NCBI RefSeq assembly: GCF_000757825.1 | Contig: NZ_CP009451.1 | Location: 930,001 to 994,000, forward strand | Source: Cedecea neteri | Lineage (GTDB): Bacteria; Pseudomonadota; Gammaproteobacteria; Enterobacterales; Enterobacteriaceae | Reading direction: 5' to 3' | DNA: 64,000 nucleotides | Shown here: piece by piece, positions 51,000 through 60,557 of the stretch | How positions within the stretch are numbered: the stretch's first letter is position 1 | How the letters are laid out: every line of letters starts with the position of its first letter | The notes under the pieces: model-generated | Told to the model about the DNA's origin: nothing | What the model saw: the letters and a program-made list of their open reading frames with translations, nothing else | The model's database searches: none | Position numbers and translations under genes: made by a program

Positions 51000-52545
51000 T
51001 GGCAGGCAGCTGGTAGCTCCAGGTTTCACTCAATGTCTGCTCGCCGTTGACCAGCGCAGCACGCATCTCCGTCGTCTTCTTCTCGTCTTTCAGCTTCACG
51101 CGCAGCGTTAAGCGCCAGCCTTTGTTGACCGGGTTATAACGCACCTGGCTGTCAACGATTTCACCGTTATCGCCAATGCTGGTTTGCGCGGTGACCGGCG
51201 TATCGGTTGGCAGCTTTTTCATCTCTGCGCCGGTAAAGTCAACGACAAACGCAATGGTGCCGTCCGGCTGGCGAATCAGGTTGGACTGCTTAACGTCGCC
51301 GGTCGAGCGGCGGGTTTGCAGCACATACGCGTTATCCGGCGCATGCATTTTGTCTTCATCGCGGCTAAAGGTGATGGTGTACTTAAAGTTCATCTCTTTG
51401 CCCGGATCCGGCAGTTGATCCGGCGTCCAGTAGGCCACGATGTTATCGTTGGTTTCGTCGTTCGTTGGGATCTCAACCAGCTCTACCCGGCCTTTACCCC
51501 AATCCCCTACCGGGGCAACCCACGCGCTTGGGCGCTGATCGTAACGATCGTCTAAATCTTCAAAGCGAGAGAACTGGCGGCCACGCTGCAGCAGACCAAA
51601 ACCAACCGGGTTTTCCGTGGCATAAGAGCTTACGGCCAGGTGTTTCGGGTTGTTCAGCGGACGCCAGATCCACTCTCCGTTGCCGGCGTGGATAGACAGA
51701 CCGTTGGAGTCATGCAGTTCCGGGCGGAAGTTAGTGGTTGGAGACGGCTGGTTCGGCCCAAACAGGAACATACTGGTCAGCGGCGCTACGCCCAGCTTGC
51801 CCACTTTGTCACGCAGGTAAACCTTAGACTGCACGTTCACCACGGTGTCACGCCCTGGGGTGATAACGAAACGGTAAGCCCCGGTCGCTCGTGGGGAATC
51901 AAGCAATGCGTACAGGGTTAACGTTTTATCCGTTGGTTTCGGACGTTCAATCCAGTATTCGCGGAAGCGCGGGAACTCTTCACCAGACGGTAAGGCAGTA
52001 TCAATCGCAAGTCCACGGGCGGACAGGCCATACACCTGGCCGGCGCCAATCACGCGGAAATAACTCGCTCCGAGCATGCTGACAATTTCGTCATTCTTAT
52101 CTTTGCTGTTGATCGGATAGAGCACTTTGAACCCGGCAAAGCCGAGATCTTTTACGGTGTCTTTATCGTGCTTTACATCACCGAAGTTAAAATAGTCCGG
52201 ATTGTATTTAATCTGGTGTACCGCGGTGGCGGTCACTTCGTTGATGGTTACCGGCGTGTCGAAGTACATACCCTGATGGTAGAACTCGAGCTTGAATGGG
52301 GTCTTGATGTTGTTCCAGTACGCTTTATCGTGATTGAACTGGATCTGCTGGTAGTCCGCGTATTTCATGTCGCGGAATTGCGAAGGCAGGTTGCTTTTCG
52401 GTGCTTCGTAGCTCTTGCCCGCTAAGGTTTTCGCCTGTTTTGCGACGTCGTCGATAGTGAAGGCCCAAACCGAGGTGGTATAAAGGGACAACATTACCGC
52501 AGCGCCAAGCCAGGACACTTTCATCATATTTGCTTTATGTTTCAT
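50992..52545 (-). CDS. opgG: Periplasmic glucan biosynthesis protein OpgG
   Basis: OpgG acts in the periplasm on the nascent glucan chain and is needed for branching. The 517-residue precursor has the signal peptide [22 protein letters not shown], followed by [105 protein letters not shown] is conserved, and the terminal [18 protein letters not shown] matches E. coli. Several in-frame ATG codons exist (52557, 52545, 52527, 52524); 52545 is the longest well-supported start. opgH overlaps its end. Confidence 0.96.
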   Translation of the reverse strand: MKHKANMMKVSWLGAAVMLSLYTTSVWAFTIDDVAKQAKTLAGKSYEAPKSNLPSQFRDMKYADYQQIQFNHDKAYWNNIKTPFKLEFYHQGMYFDTPVTINEVTATAVHQIKYNPDYFNFGDVKHDKDTVKDLGFAGFKVLYPINSKDKNDEIVSMLGASYFRVIGAGQVYGLSARGLAIDTALPSGEEFPRFREYWIERPKPTDKTLTLYALLDSPRATGAYRFVITPGRDTVVNVQSKVYLRDKVGKLGVAPLTSMFLFGPNQPSPTTNFRPELHDSNGLSIHAGNGEWIWRPLNNPKHLAVSSYATENPVGFGLLQRGRQFSRFEDLDDRYDQRPSAWVAPVGDWGKGRVELVEIPTNDETNDNIVAYWTPDQLPDPGKEMNFKYTITFSRDEDKMHAPDNAYVLQTRRSTGDVKQSNLIRQPDGTIAFVVDFTGAEMKKLPTDTPVTAQTSIGDNGEIVDSQVRYNPVNKGWRLTLRVKLKDEKKTTEMRAALVNGEQTLSETWSYQLPANE

Positions 52546-52822
52546 ATTAACCAGCACATCCCCCTTTGTGTGCTTAAATCAATCTATCCATTTTAATGGA
52601 AAGTTTTGCTTTCCGACAACCAAATCACTGCTTTGTTCAGCGTACTGGCTCAGGGTTTAAGCAAAATAAAGACAACTGCTTACGCTTTAAGAGTTCATCC
52701 TGGCGACAGGATGACATGCTTAGTGTAGGGTTGCCACGAATATGTAGACTGAACTGGACTTTTAGCCTGATGGGATAAGGTCTTAAGGATAAGACGAATA
52801 GTCTGAAAATGTCTGGAGTATT

Positions 52823-53983
52823 ATGAGTAAAGCACCGCAACAACGTGAGTTTTTCCTGGATTCTATCCGGGCATGGTTGATGCTATTGGGCATCCCGTTC
52901 CACATTTCGCTTATCTATTCGAGCCACCACTGGCACGTGAATAGCGCGATGCCTTCTGCGAGCCTGACGCTATTTAATGACTTTATTCACGCGTTTCGTA
53001 TGCAGGTATTCTTCGTTATTTCTGGCTATTTTTCCTACATGTTATTTCTGCGCTACCCGCTGAAACGCTGGTGGACCGTGCGCGTGGAGCGTGTCGGCAT
53101 CCCGATGCTGACGGCCATACCGCTGCTGACGCTGCCTCAGTTCCTGATGCTGCAATACATCAACGACAAGGCAGGCCTGTGGCACACGCTCACGGGCTAC
53201 CAAAAATACAACACGCTGGTGTGGGAACTGGTCTCCCACCTGTGGTTTTTACTGGTGCTGGTGATATTAACCACACTCGGCATGGTTTTGTTTCAAAAAA
53301 TTAATAATTTTATAATTAGAAACGAACAGAATAATAATTCGCCAATAACGCTGGGAAAACTCTCAGTTTTATTCTTAGGCTTTGGTCTTTTATATGCCGC
53401 TATTCGGCGAACTATTTTTCTTATTCACCCGCCATTATTAAGCGACGGGCTGTTTAATTTCGTCGTGATGCAGACGTTGTTCTATCTGCCGTTCTTTATG
53501 CTCGGTGCGCTGACCTTCAAACGCGACTCGCTGAAGATCCTGTTCACCACGCCTTCGCGCTGGAGCCAGGCAGGCGCCGTCCTGGCCTTTGCGGCCTATT
53601 TATTAAACCAGCGCTACGGCAGCGGCGATGCCTGGATGTACGAAACGGAAAGCGTGATCACCATGCTGATGGGGCTATGGATGGTCAACGTGGTCTTTTC
53701 GCTGGGCTACAAAATGCTGAACTTCAAATCAGCGCGGGTAACCTATTTCGTCAATGCATCGCTGTTTATTTATCTGGTGCACCACCCGCTCACGCTGTTC
53801 TTCGGCGCCTTTATTACGCCGCACATCACGTCCAATATCTTAGGGTTCTTCAGCGGGCTGGTCTTTGTGGTCGGCATTGCGCTGCTGCTTTATGAGCTGC
53901 ACTTGCGCATTCCGCTTCTTCGCTTCCTGTTTTCAGGCAAGCCGAAGGAGAAAGCGGCTACGCCACAATCATTTGCTGGATAA
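52823..53983 (+). CDS. opgC: Glucans biosynthesis protein C (succinyl transfer)
   Basis: OpgC is an inner-membrane acyltransferase-3-family protein that succinylates periplasmic glucans. The 386-residue protein has about ten membrane segments. [41 protein letters not shown] contains the family's conserved histidine region, and [24 protein letters not shown] is the second block. The length matches E. coli MdoC (385). It is divergent from opgGH. An inverted repeat GTCTTA/TAAGAC at 52780-52795 lies 28 bp before the start codon; its role is unknown. Confidence 0.95.
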   Translation: MSKAPQQREFFLDSIRAWLMLLGIPFHISLIYSSHHWHVNSAMPSASLTLFNDFIHAFRMQVFFVISGYFSYMLFLRYPLKRWWTVRVERVGIPMLTAIPLLTLPQFLMLQYINDKAGLWHTLTGYQKYNTLVWELVSHLWFLLVLVILTTLGMVLFQKINNFIIRNEQNNNSPITLGKLSVLFLGFGLLYAAIRRTIFLIHPPLLSDGLFNFVVMQTLFYLPFFMLGALTFKRDSLKILFTTPSRWSQAGAVLAFAAYLLNQRYGSGDAWMYETESVITMLMGLWMVNVVFSLGYKMLNFKSARVTYFVNASLFIYLVHHPLTLFFGAFITPHITSNILGFFSGLVFVVGIALLLYELHLRIPLLRFLFSGKPKEKAATPQSFAG

Positions 53984-53990
53984 CACACGA

Positions 53991-54016
53991 AAGGCCGGTC
54001 ATTAACACCGGCCTTT
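53991..54016 (+). terminator. Terminator between opgC and ymdB
   Basis: A 9-bp stem AAGGCCGGT (53991-53999) / ACCGGCCTT (54007-54015) with a 7-nt loop lies just past the opgC stop. The T-run after it is short. Confidence 0.75.
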
Positions 54017-54077
54017 GTTATCTCTGCGCCAGGAATCTTAGCCGCCGCAGATTGAAGTTTTATGAAGCTGTCGTGAT

Positions 54078-54608
54078 TTATTTATGACACTCAGCTGCAA
54101 TCTGCTGATAAATCTGCGTGTTTTCATCATCAAAGCAGACAAACACCACGCTTTCCGGCAGCGGACGCATACCGATGTATTTATAGACGGTATCCCAGGC
54201 TATGCGCGCCGCCTGTGCCTTCGGGAAGCCATAAACCCCGGTGCTTATCGCCGGGAAAGCAATCGTTCTGTAGCCGTTGGCGGCGGCTAAATCAAGGCTG
54301 TTGCGGTAAGCCAGTTCCAGCAGTTCCGCTTCGTTCTGCTCTCCGCCGTGCCATACCGGCCCCACGGCGTGAATAACCGCTTTTACTGCAATATTCCCTG
54401 CTTCGGTGATAACCGCGTGGCCGGGGGCACATTCCCCCTGTAGCTGGCGTACCGCTTTACAGGCTTCCAGCAGCGCAGGCCCGGCGGCACGATGAATCGC
54501 CCCGTCCACTCCCCCACCGCCCATCAGTGTAGGGTTTGCCGCGTTGACGATCACATCGACCTCAATCTGTGTGATATCCCCCTGGACTACCTGTATGCGT
54601 TCACTCAT
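54078..54608 (-). CDS. ymdB: O-acetyl-ADP-ribose deacetylase YmdB (macrodomain)
   Basis: YmdB removes acetyl from O-acetyl-ADP-ribose and in E. coli also inhibits RNase III. The 176-residue macrodomain protein has [67 protein letters not shown] and [28 protein letters not shown], with the ligand-binding Asn and Gly-rich loops intact. The ATG at 54608 ([11 protein letters not shown]) is the family start. In K-12 clsC follows ymdB; here opgC lies directly beyond, so clsC is absent from this site. Confidence 0.95.
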   Translation of the reverse strand: MSERIQVVQGDITQIEVDVIVNAANPTLMGGGGVDGAIHRAAGPALLEACKAVRQLQGECAPGHAVITEAGNIAVKAVIHAVGPVWHGGEQNEAELLELAYRNSLDLAAANGYRTIAFPAISTGVYGFPKAQAARIAWDTVYKYIGMRPLPESVVFVCFDDENTQIYQQIAAECHK

Positions 54609-54722
54609 TAACCATTCTCCAACTGTACTTTGCCGTAGTCTATTCTCGTCAGACGGGGCACGTACATGACTATTATCGTTTCCGGACATTTCAACTTTTA
54701 AAAATGTTCAGATATCAGCCAC

Positions 54723-54745
54723 AAAAAGCCCCGCCATAACGGAGC
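54723..54745 (-). terminator. Terminator of the TonB-dependent receptor gene
   Basis: GCCCCG (54728-54733) pairs with CGGAGC (54740-54745) with one G-U, and five T follow on the minus strand, directly after the receptor stop codon. Confidence 0.7.
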
Positions 54746-54758
54746 ATTTGTTATTGGA

Positions 54759-56975
54759 TTAGAAATCAACAGTCATGGAAAGTTTCAACGTGCGCGGGTC
54801 ACTTTGCGTAATATACGAGCCGCTGTCGTCGATGGATGCCCAGTATTTCTCGTTGGTCACGTTTTCCACGTTGGCACGCCAGGTCAGCGTCTGGTCGTTC
54901 ACCTTCGTGCTGTAACGCACGCCGAGATCGAGCCGCGTCCAGCCGTTGAGCTTCAGGCTGTTGTCGACGTTGGCATACTGGGAGCCGGTGCGGATAAGCG
55001 TCCCGGTCGCAGTCAGGTTCTGCACCCACGGCAGATCCCATTCACCGCCTACGGACCAGGAGTAGCGAGGTACGCCAATGGCGTCTTTGCCATCATTGGT
55101 GCCACCGCTGGTTTTGACCATCTCAGGCTGAAGCCACAGCGCGCTCCCCAGCAGGCGCACGCCGTACATCGGCTCACCAAAGACGTTCAGCTCCATACCG
55201 CGGCTACGCTGCTCGCCGTAGAGGCCGTAAACGTTGTTGCTGTCGATCATCCCCACCGGCTTTTTGACCTCAAACAGCGCCATGCTCCCGCCCACGCGGC
55301 CGAAGTCCATCTTCACACCAACTTCGTTCTGCTTTGACTGCACGATACCGACGACGTTACCGGCATTGGTCGCTTTCGACGTTGCCGTTGGGCCAGGCTG
55401 TAGCGCTTCAATATGGTTAACATAGAAGGAAACAGGCTCCCACGGCTTCACCACCAGGCCATAAACCGGCGTAACTTTGAAAGCGTCAAAGCGCGACTTC
55501 GTGTCTTCGATGCCGGTATAGCTGTAGTTACGAACCCGTACTTCCTGGCGGCGAGCCCCCAGGGTCAACAGGACCTTACCATCCAGCGCAGAGAGCGTGT
55601 CGGAAAGCGAAACGCCGCCGGTAATCGTGCGGCTACGCTGGGTTGGATCGTCCATATCGCTGCCGGAAGCGACCGTCGGAAAACGACTGAGGTCGAGATA
55701 AGACGGATCGTAGATGTTATTCCCGACGGCAGTTTTACTGGACGACATGGTGTAGGCCGCACGGGTTTTGCGGTAAACGCCTGAATAGCCCAGGTTCACG
55801 CTGTGGCCGATAAAGCCGGTATCAAACTTACCTCTCACCCCGCCCATGCCGGAGAAAGCGTCGGCGATGTAGCGCGTAGAAAGGCGCGTCTGGCTGGTAT
55901 TGCCCTTATTATCAACAAACTTTGGCACGCTGTAATTGCCATGCTCGTCGGTTTCGCTGGTACCCAGCGCGCCATAAAGCGTCCAGTTGTCCTGCAGATC
56001 ATACTCGCTGTGCAGGGCGGCAAAACGGCTGCTCATATCCGAATAAACCCACGGCTGCCCGTAGTTTGTCCGGTTATCCGGTACGTCAGGCATCTCCGTA
56101 ATCGCCCCAACGCCAACGCCGATACGGCCATTATGCACCGTCATTTTCTGATAGCCGCCGTCGAAGGAAGTCCGCAGCTTATCGCCTTTGTAATCCAGCC
56201 CAATGCTTGCCAGCGACGTTCTGTCCTTCTGGCCGTGAACTTCGCTTTCGCCCTCGCGGTGAAGCAGGTTAACTCGCGCGCCAAACTGCTCGTTATCACC
56301 AAATCTGCGGCCGGTATCCAGCGTGCCGCCTACCTGCGAGCGCCCGGTATAATCCACGCCAAGCTGGGTATGCGGTTCACTTCCCGCCCGCTTAGGCTCG
56401 ATATTGATCGCCCCGCCCACGCCAGAGCCACCCGGCGGCACGCCGTTCAGGAACGCCGTAGAACCTTTAATAACCTCCACGCGCTCCGCAATGGCCGTGC
56501 TCGTTATCTGGCGCGGCAGCACGCCGTAAAGCCCGCCGTAGGAAATATCGTCGCCGTCGAGCAGGAAACCTCGGATTCGGTAGGATTCGCCGAAGTTACC
56601 GTAGCTGCGCACGGGCTGCACGGTGGCGTCGTTGCGAATAATGTCGCTGATAGTATTGGCCTGCTTATCCTCAATCATTTTTGAGGTATAGCCGATAACG
56701 TTAAACGGCACGTTACGCGCATCCTGTTCACCGAGCATACCCAGGCGCCCGCCGTTGGCTACCTGCCCTTCCAGGTAAGCCGGGACCAGATCGTTACCGC
56801 CCGCGCTGAACTGATTATCCGGGGTAGCCGTTACGGTAATGGTCTCTTCTTTAGCGGCAGTTTTTTGTTGGGTATCTGCCTGAGTCGCGGCGACCGCAGG
56901 CAGGCAAGCGGCAGCGATCAACGCCGCAATCAGGCGAGGTTTAAACCCGGCCTGATGAGAAAATGGATGAGGCAT
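54759..56975 (-). CDS. TonB-dependent siderophore receptor (FhuA/FcuA-like)
   Basis: A 738-residue outer-membrane receptor. A signal peptide ends near AAACLPAVAA and the mature N-terminus has EETITVTAT, a TonB-box-like sequence. The plug domain has NVPFNVIGYTSKMIEDKQANTISDIIRNDATVQPVRSYGNFGESYRIRGFLLDGDD and ERVEVIKGSTAFLNGVPPGGSGVGGAINIEPKR. The barrel ends in KLSMTVDF with the C-terminal Phe. Adjacent FhuB- and FhuD-like genes point to ferric hydroxamates as cargo, which is inference. It is absent from this position in K-12. A Fur-like box precedes it. Confidence 0.9.
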   Translation of the reverse strand: MPHPFSHQAGFKPRLIAALIAAACLPAVAATQADTQQKTAAKEETITVTATPDNQFSAGGNDLVPAYLEGQVANGGRLGMLGEQDARNVPFNVIGYTSKMIEDKQANTISDIIRNDATVQPVRSYGNFGESYRIRGFLLDGDDISYGGLYGVLPRQITSTAIAERVEVIKGSTAFLNGVPPGGSGVGGAINIEPKRAGSEPHTQLGVDYTGRSQVGGTLDTGRRFGDNEQFGARVNLLHREGESEVHGQKDRTSLASIGLDYKGDKLRTSFDGGYQKMTVHNGRIGVGVGAITEMPDVPDNRTNYGQPWVYSDMSSRFAALHSEYDLQDNWTLYGALGTSETDEHGNYSVPKFVDNKGNTSQTRLSTRYIADAFSGMGGVRGKFDTGFIGHSVNLGYSGVYRKTRAAYTMSSSKTAVGNNIYDPSYLDLSRFPTVASGSDMDDPTQRSRTITGGVSLSDTLSALDGKVLLTLGARRQEVRVRNYSYTGIEDTKSRFDAFKVTPVYGLVVKPWEPVSFYVNHIEALQPGPTATSKATNAGNVVGIVQSKQNEVGVKMDFGRVGGSMALFEVKKPVGMIDSNNVYGLYGEQRSRGMELNVFGEPMYGVRLLGSALWLQPEMVKTSGGTNDGKDAIGVPRYSWSVGGEWDLPWVQNLTATGTLIRTGSQYANVDNSLKLNGWTRLDLGVRYSTKVNDQTLTWRANVENVTNEKYWASIDDSGSYITQSDPRTLKLSMTVDF

Positions 56976-57003
56976 CTAAAGTCCCTGGTAAAATTCAAAA
57001 TAC

Positions 57004-57022
57004 AATAATGAGAACGATTATG
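57004..57022 (-). promoter_or_regulatory. Fur-box-like sequence upstream of the receptor gene
   Basis: AATAATGAGAACGATTATG matches the 19-bp Fur consensus GATAATGATAATCATTATC at 14 of 19 positions. It lies 29 bp before the receptor start codon and 27 bp past the fhuB-like stop, so the receptor may have its own iron-repressed promoter inside the cluster. Confidence 0.7.
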
Positions 57023-57048
57023 ATTTTGATCGTGATTATCGTTACCTG

Positions 57049-58986
57049 CTACGCCTTACGCAATAGCCAGATAAAGTACGGGGCACCGCAGAGCGTGGCC
57101 AACAGCCCGGCGGGGATCTGGAACGGGAAGAGAATACTGCGGCCCAGCCAGTCGGCCACCAGCATCAGACCTGCGCCTAGCGCTATCGCCACCACGAGCT
57201 GAGGCACCGCGCGGCGGAAGCCGAGCATTCTTGCCATATGGGGAGCCATAAGACCGACAAAACTCAGCGGCCCGACGCATAACGTTGCGGCAGCAACTAA
57301 TCCGGCTGCAAGGACCAAAATGCTGATACGCGAGCGGCTCAGGGCCACGCCAAGCGCCTGCGCGGCTTCGCCTCCCAGCGGCAGAATAGTCAGCCAGCGA
57401 CGCACCAGCGGCGTAAGCCCTATCAGCACCAGCGCCATGCCGCCGCTCACCAAAGCCTGTTGCCCGGTGACTTTCCAGGTAGAGCCGGATAGCCACGTCA
57501 GCACCGCGCCGCTGCGAGGATCGCCGCTGGCCAGGTACAGCGTAAGCAGCGTGGCGAATACCGTACTCAGCGCAACGCCGGTCAGCAGCAGCCGGCCCGG
57601 TGCCAGCCCCGTTCGGGCTAAAACGAGCATCGCCAGCAGCGTGAGCGTCGCCCCGGCAAAACCAGCCGGAAGCTGCCACGCGCTTACGTCTCCGGGGACA
57701 AGGAACGTCAATAACACGATGGCGCAGGCCGCCCCGGAACTCACGCCCAACACTTCGGGGCTGGCCATAGGATTACCGGTCATTTTCTGCACCAGCGTTC
57801 CGGCCGCCGCAAGCATTGCCCCGGCGGCAATCGCCGACAGCACGCGCGGCCAGCGCCACTGCCACATTTCCTGTAAGCCCACAAACCAGCCCGCGCTTTC
57901 TCGCCCCACGCCCAGCGCCAGTAAGGCGACCAGCAGTAAAGCAGCACACATCAGCAGCACAGTGCCAGGTGACAGGTGGCGTTCCGCGGCAATACTGGCA
58001 TCCTGAGTGGCGGCAAGCCGCTGATGGCGCAGGCGAGGTAATAGCCACAGCATTAACGGCGCACCGACCAGCGCCGTCACCGCCCCGGTCGGCAGCTCCT
58101 GCCAGTGGCTGCCAAGCCAGATAACCAGTTGATCGCTCAAGAGCAGCAACAGGGCTCCGGTCGCCATGGAAGCCAGAAGCTTAGGCAGCAGGCGCCTTAC
58201 GCCAAACATCCCGGCCAAAACCGGGGCAAACAGGCCAATAAACCCGATAACGCCCACCACGCTGACCAGCATCGAACTCAGCAGCAGCGCCAGAAACAGC
58301 CCGCCCACTCTAACCAATGCCAGCTTCATGCCCAGCCCGCGCAATACCGTGTCATCTAATGCCAGCATGCCCAGGGGGCGAATCATCAATACGATGAGTA
58401 CCAGCCCGGCCAGCAGCCTTGGCCAGAGAAACTCCACGCCCGCCCAGTCATACTGGTTCAGCATCCCGCTGCTCCAGATAAACAGGTTTTGCAGGCGTTC
58501 ATGATTGAACAGTACGAGGAAGCTTTTCACCGCGCCGCAATACAGTCCCAGCACAAGCCCGGCAAGGATCAGCGTGACCGGCGACATACGCTTGCCCCAG
58601 GCGGCACCCAGCACAATGCTGCCTACGACCATTGCGCCTGCCAGCGCCGCAAGCTGCCTGCCGGTTTCCCCTGCCCCCGCCAGAAAAAGCGTCGCAAGGG
58701 TCAGGCCCAGCTGCGCCCCGGCCGCAACGCCCAGGGTTGCCGGTTCGGCCAGAGGGTTACGCAGGATATGCTGAAACAGACAGCCGGCCAGCGCCAGCCC
58801 GGCACCGGTGAGCAGCGCCAGCGTTGTTCGCGGCAGCAGGCTGTAATGAAAAAGCATCTGCGAAACATCGGTGACCTGCGGTAGGGTTATCGCCTGCCAC
58901 CAAAGGCCTGCGGGCAGCATTTGCTGAAAGTTGTAGCCGGTTAAAAACAGCGTAAAGGCACAGAGTAAAAGAAGGATTATGCGCAC
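57049..58986 (-). CDS. fhuB: FhuB-like iron(III)-hydroxamate ABC permease (fused double unit)
   Basis: A 645-residue polytopic permease made of two homologous BtuC/FecCD-type halves, as in E. coli FhuB (660). The first half has LLTGAGLALAGCLFQHILRNPLAEPATLGVAAGAQLGL and GVIGFIGLFAPVLAGMFGVRRLLP. The second has AGTLVQKMTGNPMASPEVLGVSSGAACAIVLLTF and GPLSFVGLMAPHMARMLGFRRAVPQL. The start is GTG at 58986, four to five bases after GGAGG and overlapping the fhuD end; the frame upstream to 59046 has no good site. No FhuC ATPase gene is adjacent. Confidence 0.9.
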   Translation of the reverse strand: MRIILLLLCAFTLFLTGYNFQQMLPAGLWWQAITLPQVTDVSQMLFHYSLLPRTTLALLTGAGLALAGCLFQHILRNPLAEPATLGVAAGAQLGLTLATLFLAGAGETGRQLAALAGAMVVGSIVLGAAWGKRMSPVTLILAGLVLGLYCGAVKSFLVLFNHERLQNLFIWSSGMLNQYDWAGVEFLWPRLLAGLVLIVLMIRPLGMLALDDTVLRGLGMKLALVRVGGLFLALLLSSMLVSVVGVIGFIGLFAPVLAGMFGVRRLLPKLLASMATGALLLLLSDQLVIWLGSHWQELPTGAVTALVGAPLMLWLLPRLRHQRLAATQDASIAAERHLSPGTVLLMCAALLLVALLALGVGRESAGWFVGLQEMWQWRWPRVLSAIAAGAMLAAAGTLVQKMTGNPMASPEVLGVSSGAACAIVLLTFLVPGDVSAWQLPAGFAGATLTLLAMLVLARTGLAPGRLLLTGVALSTVFATLLTLYLASGDPRSGAVLTWLSGSTWKVTGQQALVSGGMALVLIGLTPLVRRWLTILPLGGEAAQALGVALSRSRISILVLAAGLVAAATLCVGPLSFVGLMAPHMARMLGFRRAVPQLVVAIALGAGLMLVADWLGRSILFPFQIPAGLLATLCGAPYFIWLLRKA

Positions 58987-59858
58987 AGCGCCTCCGGCAA
59001 GAGCTGGCAGAAACGCAGCGCCGAGAAACTGCCGCCGTAAAACCATACCGCAGGTAGCAGGTGCAGCTGCCCGTCACGAACAAAGGGCATCACCTGCCAT
59101 AGCGCAGATTTCGCCACCGTTTTCACCGGATCGTCATCGCCATGCATAAAACACAGCGCCGTGACATTCTCCAGCCTGACCAGCGTTTCAATCCCCACCA
59201 CGGCACTCCCCCAGGCATTGGTTTTCCCGTCCCAGGCATTGCGCATCCCCAACCGCTCCAGCAAATCATTGAACAGGCTGCTGCGGCCAAAAATCATCAC
59301 CCGCCGGCTATCGAGAAACGAGAACATCACCAGCGGCCTCGGGTCAGACGGGAGTTTTTCACGCGTGGAGGCTATGCCCTGGTGAAGCTTTGCCAGATGC
59401 TCGACAGCCTGTTGCTCGCGCCCCAGGAACTGCCCGAGCCTGATTAAATCTTTCTCCAGCAGCGCCAACGGGCGCCCGCTGGCGTCATTGAACGCCGTCG
59501 ACCAGCAGGGAGCGATTGGCTTTAAGTCTGACTCGGCGGGGCCAAAACCTTTGGAGATTAGAAATAGCGAAGGGTTGAGGCGCTGCATTAATTCGCGGTT
59601 AGGCTCGTTTCGCAGCCCAACGTCAACGACGGTATCAGGCAGCTTTGGCTCCCCAACCCAGCGGTGATAATTGCGTTTATCGGCGATAGCCAGCGGCATG
59701 ATGCCGAGCGCCAGCAGCATTTCGACCGGCCGCCACTCCAGGGCAATAATACGGCTTGGGTCAAAACGCTGCGCCTGGGCGCGGCCCGGAAAAATTGTGG
59801 CCAGAGGCAGTAAAGCGGAAAACGCCAGCAAACGCCGACGGCTGAGAGAAACGTCCAT
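58977..59858 (-). CDS. fhuD: FhuD-like periplasmic hydroxamate-siderophore-binding protein
   Basis: A 293-residue binding protein with a twin-arginine signal LSRRRLLAFSALLPLATIFPGRAQAQ, like E. coli FhuD. The body shows DPSRIIALEWRPVEMLLALGIMPLAIADKRNYHRWVGEP, DTVVDVGLRNEPNRELMQRLNPSLFLISKGFGP, and QVMPFVRDGQLHLLPAVWFYGGSFSALRF. It should deliver ferric hydroxamates to the FhuB-like permease that follows with a 10-nt overlap. An AT-rich segment at 59859-59877 has only weak likeness to a Fur box. Confidence 0.92.
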   Translation of the reverse strand: MDVSLSRRRLLAFSALLPLATIFPGRAQAQRFDPSRIIALEWRPVEMLLALGIMPLAIADKRNYHRWVGEPKLPDTVVDVGLRNEPNRELMQRLNPSLFLISKGFGPAESDLKPIAPCWSTAFNDASGRPLALLEKDLIRLGQFLGREQQAVEHLAKLHQGIASTREKLPSDPRPLVMFSFLDSRRVMIFGRSSLFNDLLERLGMRNAWDGKTNAWGSAVVGIETLVRLENVTALCFMHGDDDPVKTVAKSALWQVMPFVRDGQLHLLPAVWFYGGSFSALRFCQLLPEALCA

Positions 59859-59933
59859 ATAAATAGCAATAGTTATCGTTCTAATTAAGTTTTACGTATT
59901 ATGCCGCCGCCCGCCGACAACGCAATCAAAAAC

Positions 59934-60557
59934 TCAGCCGATAGCCACCGCTCGTTCTACGGAAAAATCAGCTGCAAACGCCTCAGACCCACAGCAGGCA
60001 ATCAGCCATTCGCCGCAGGTAATATGCTGCAAATGCAGGTTCGGCGGGCAAAGCGTTTCCAGCGGGAGCGACAGCTCCGGTATTTGCCAGACCGTCCCGC
60101 CCCGCTGCTTCACGACCGCTTCGTGGGCCGTCCACAAACGCCAGAATGCCGTCAGCTGCTGCGCTTCAGGCAGCCCTTCCAGCCAGTCATTAAGCGCCGG
60201 GGAAAAACTGTGCTTCGCCACCGCCTGCCAGCGCTTACGCGGGCGCAGCAGCTCCATGTCGCAGCCAACGGGCTTGTTGCCCGTCAGTACCGCAACGGCG
60301 TCGGCGCTGTTAGAAATATTGAATTCAGGCAGATACGGGTGCCAGGGTTTACCGTGAGAACCGTTTTGCAGCGGCGGCAAAGCGCCGTTATCCAGCAGCT
60401 GCGCTAAAAGCACTCGCCCGGCAAGCCATGCAGAGCGGCGCGCGCCCTGTGGCGCCATAGCGATCAGCGCCTCCGACAGCCAGCGCTCCACGGATTGCGG
60501 ATCGCAAAGGTGCCCTACTCTCCCCACGGCAAGCCGGTAATGTGCATCAGAAGACAA
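59934..60557 (-). CDS. Sfp-type 4'-phosphopantetheinyl transferase
   Basis: A 207-residue protein with the fold-level motifs of holo-ACP synthases of Sfp type: GKPWHPYLPEFNISNSADAVAVL, the metal-binding GCDMELLRP (normally G[VI]D), and FWRLWTAHEAVVKQRGG (normally WxxKEAxxK). The lysine before the catalytic Glu is replaced by His. It would load a phosphopantetheine arm onto a carrier protein. It begins within the end of the LolA-like gene (11-nt overlap), probably at TTG 60557; a GTG ten codons later is possible. Such a pair occurs in aryl polyene gene clusters. Confidence 0.75.
   Translation of the reverse strand: MSSDAHYRLAVGRVGHLCDPQSVERWLSEALIAMAPQGARRSAWLAGRVLLAQLLDNGALPPLQNGSHGKPWHPYLPEFNISNSADAVAVLTGNKPVGCDMELLRPRKRWQAVAKHSFSPALNDWLEGLPEAQQLTAFWRLWTAHEAVVKQRGGTVWQIPELSLPLETLCPPNLHLQHITCGEWLIACCGSEAFAADFSVERAVAIG

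Noticed and set aside
54609-54689. N-terminal extension of ymdB
   Set aside because: The macrodomain begins at [11 protein letters not shown] (54608), which matches the known family start; the extra 27 codons have no homology.
58986-59046. Upstream extension of the FhuB-like protein to an ATG at 59046
   Set aside because: The GTG at 58986 has a GGAGG site and begins right at the first membrane segment; the extension lies wholly inside fhuD.
59859-59877. Fur box directly before fhuD
   Set aside because: Only about 10 of 19 consensus positions match; too weak to list as a site, though an iron-regulated promoter here is plausible.
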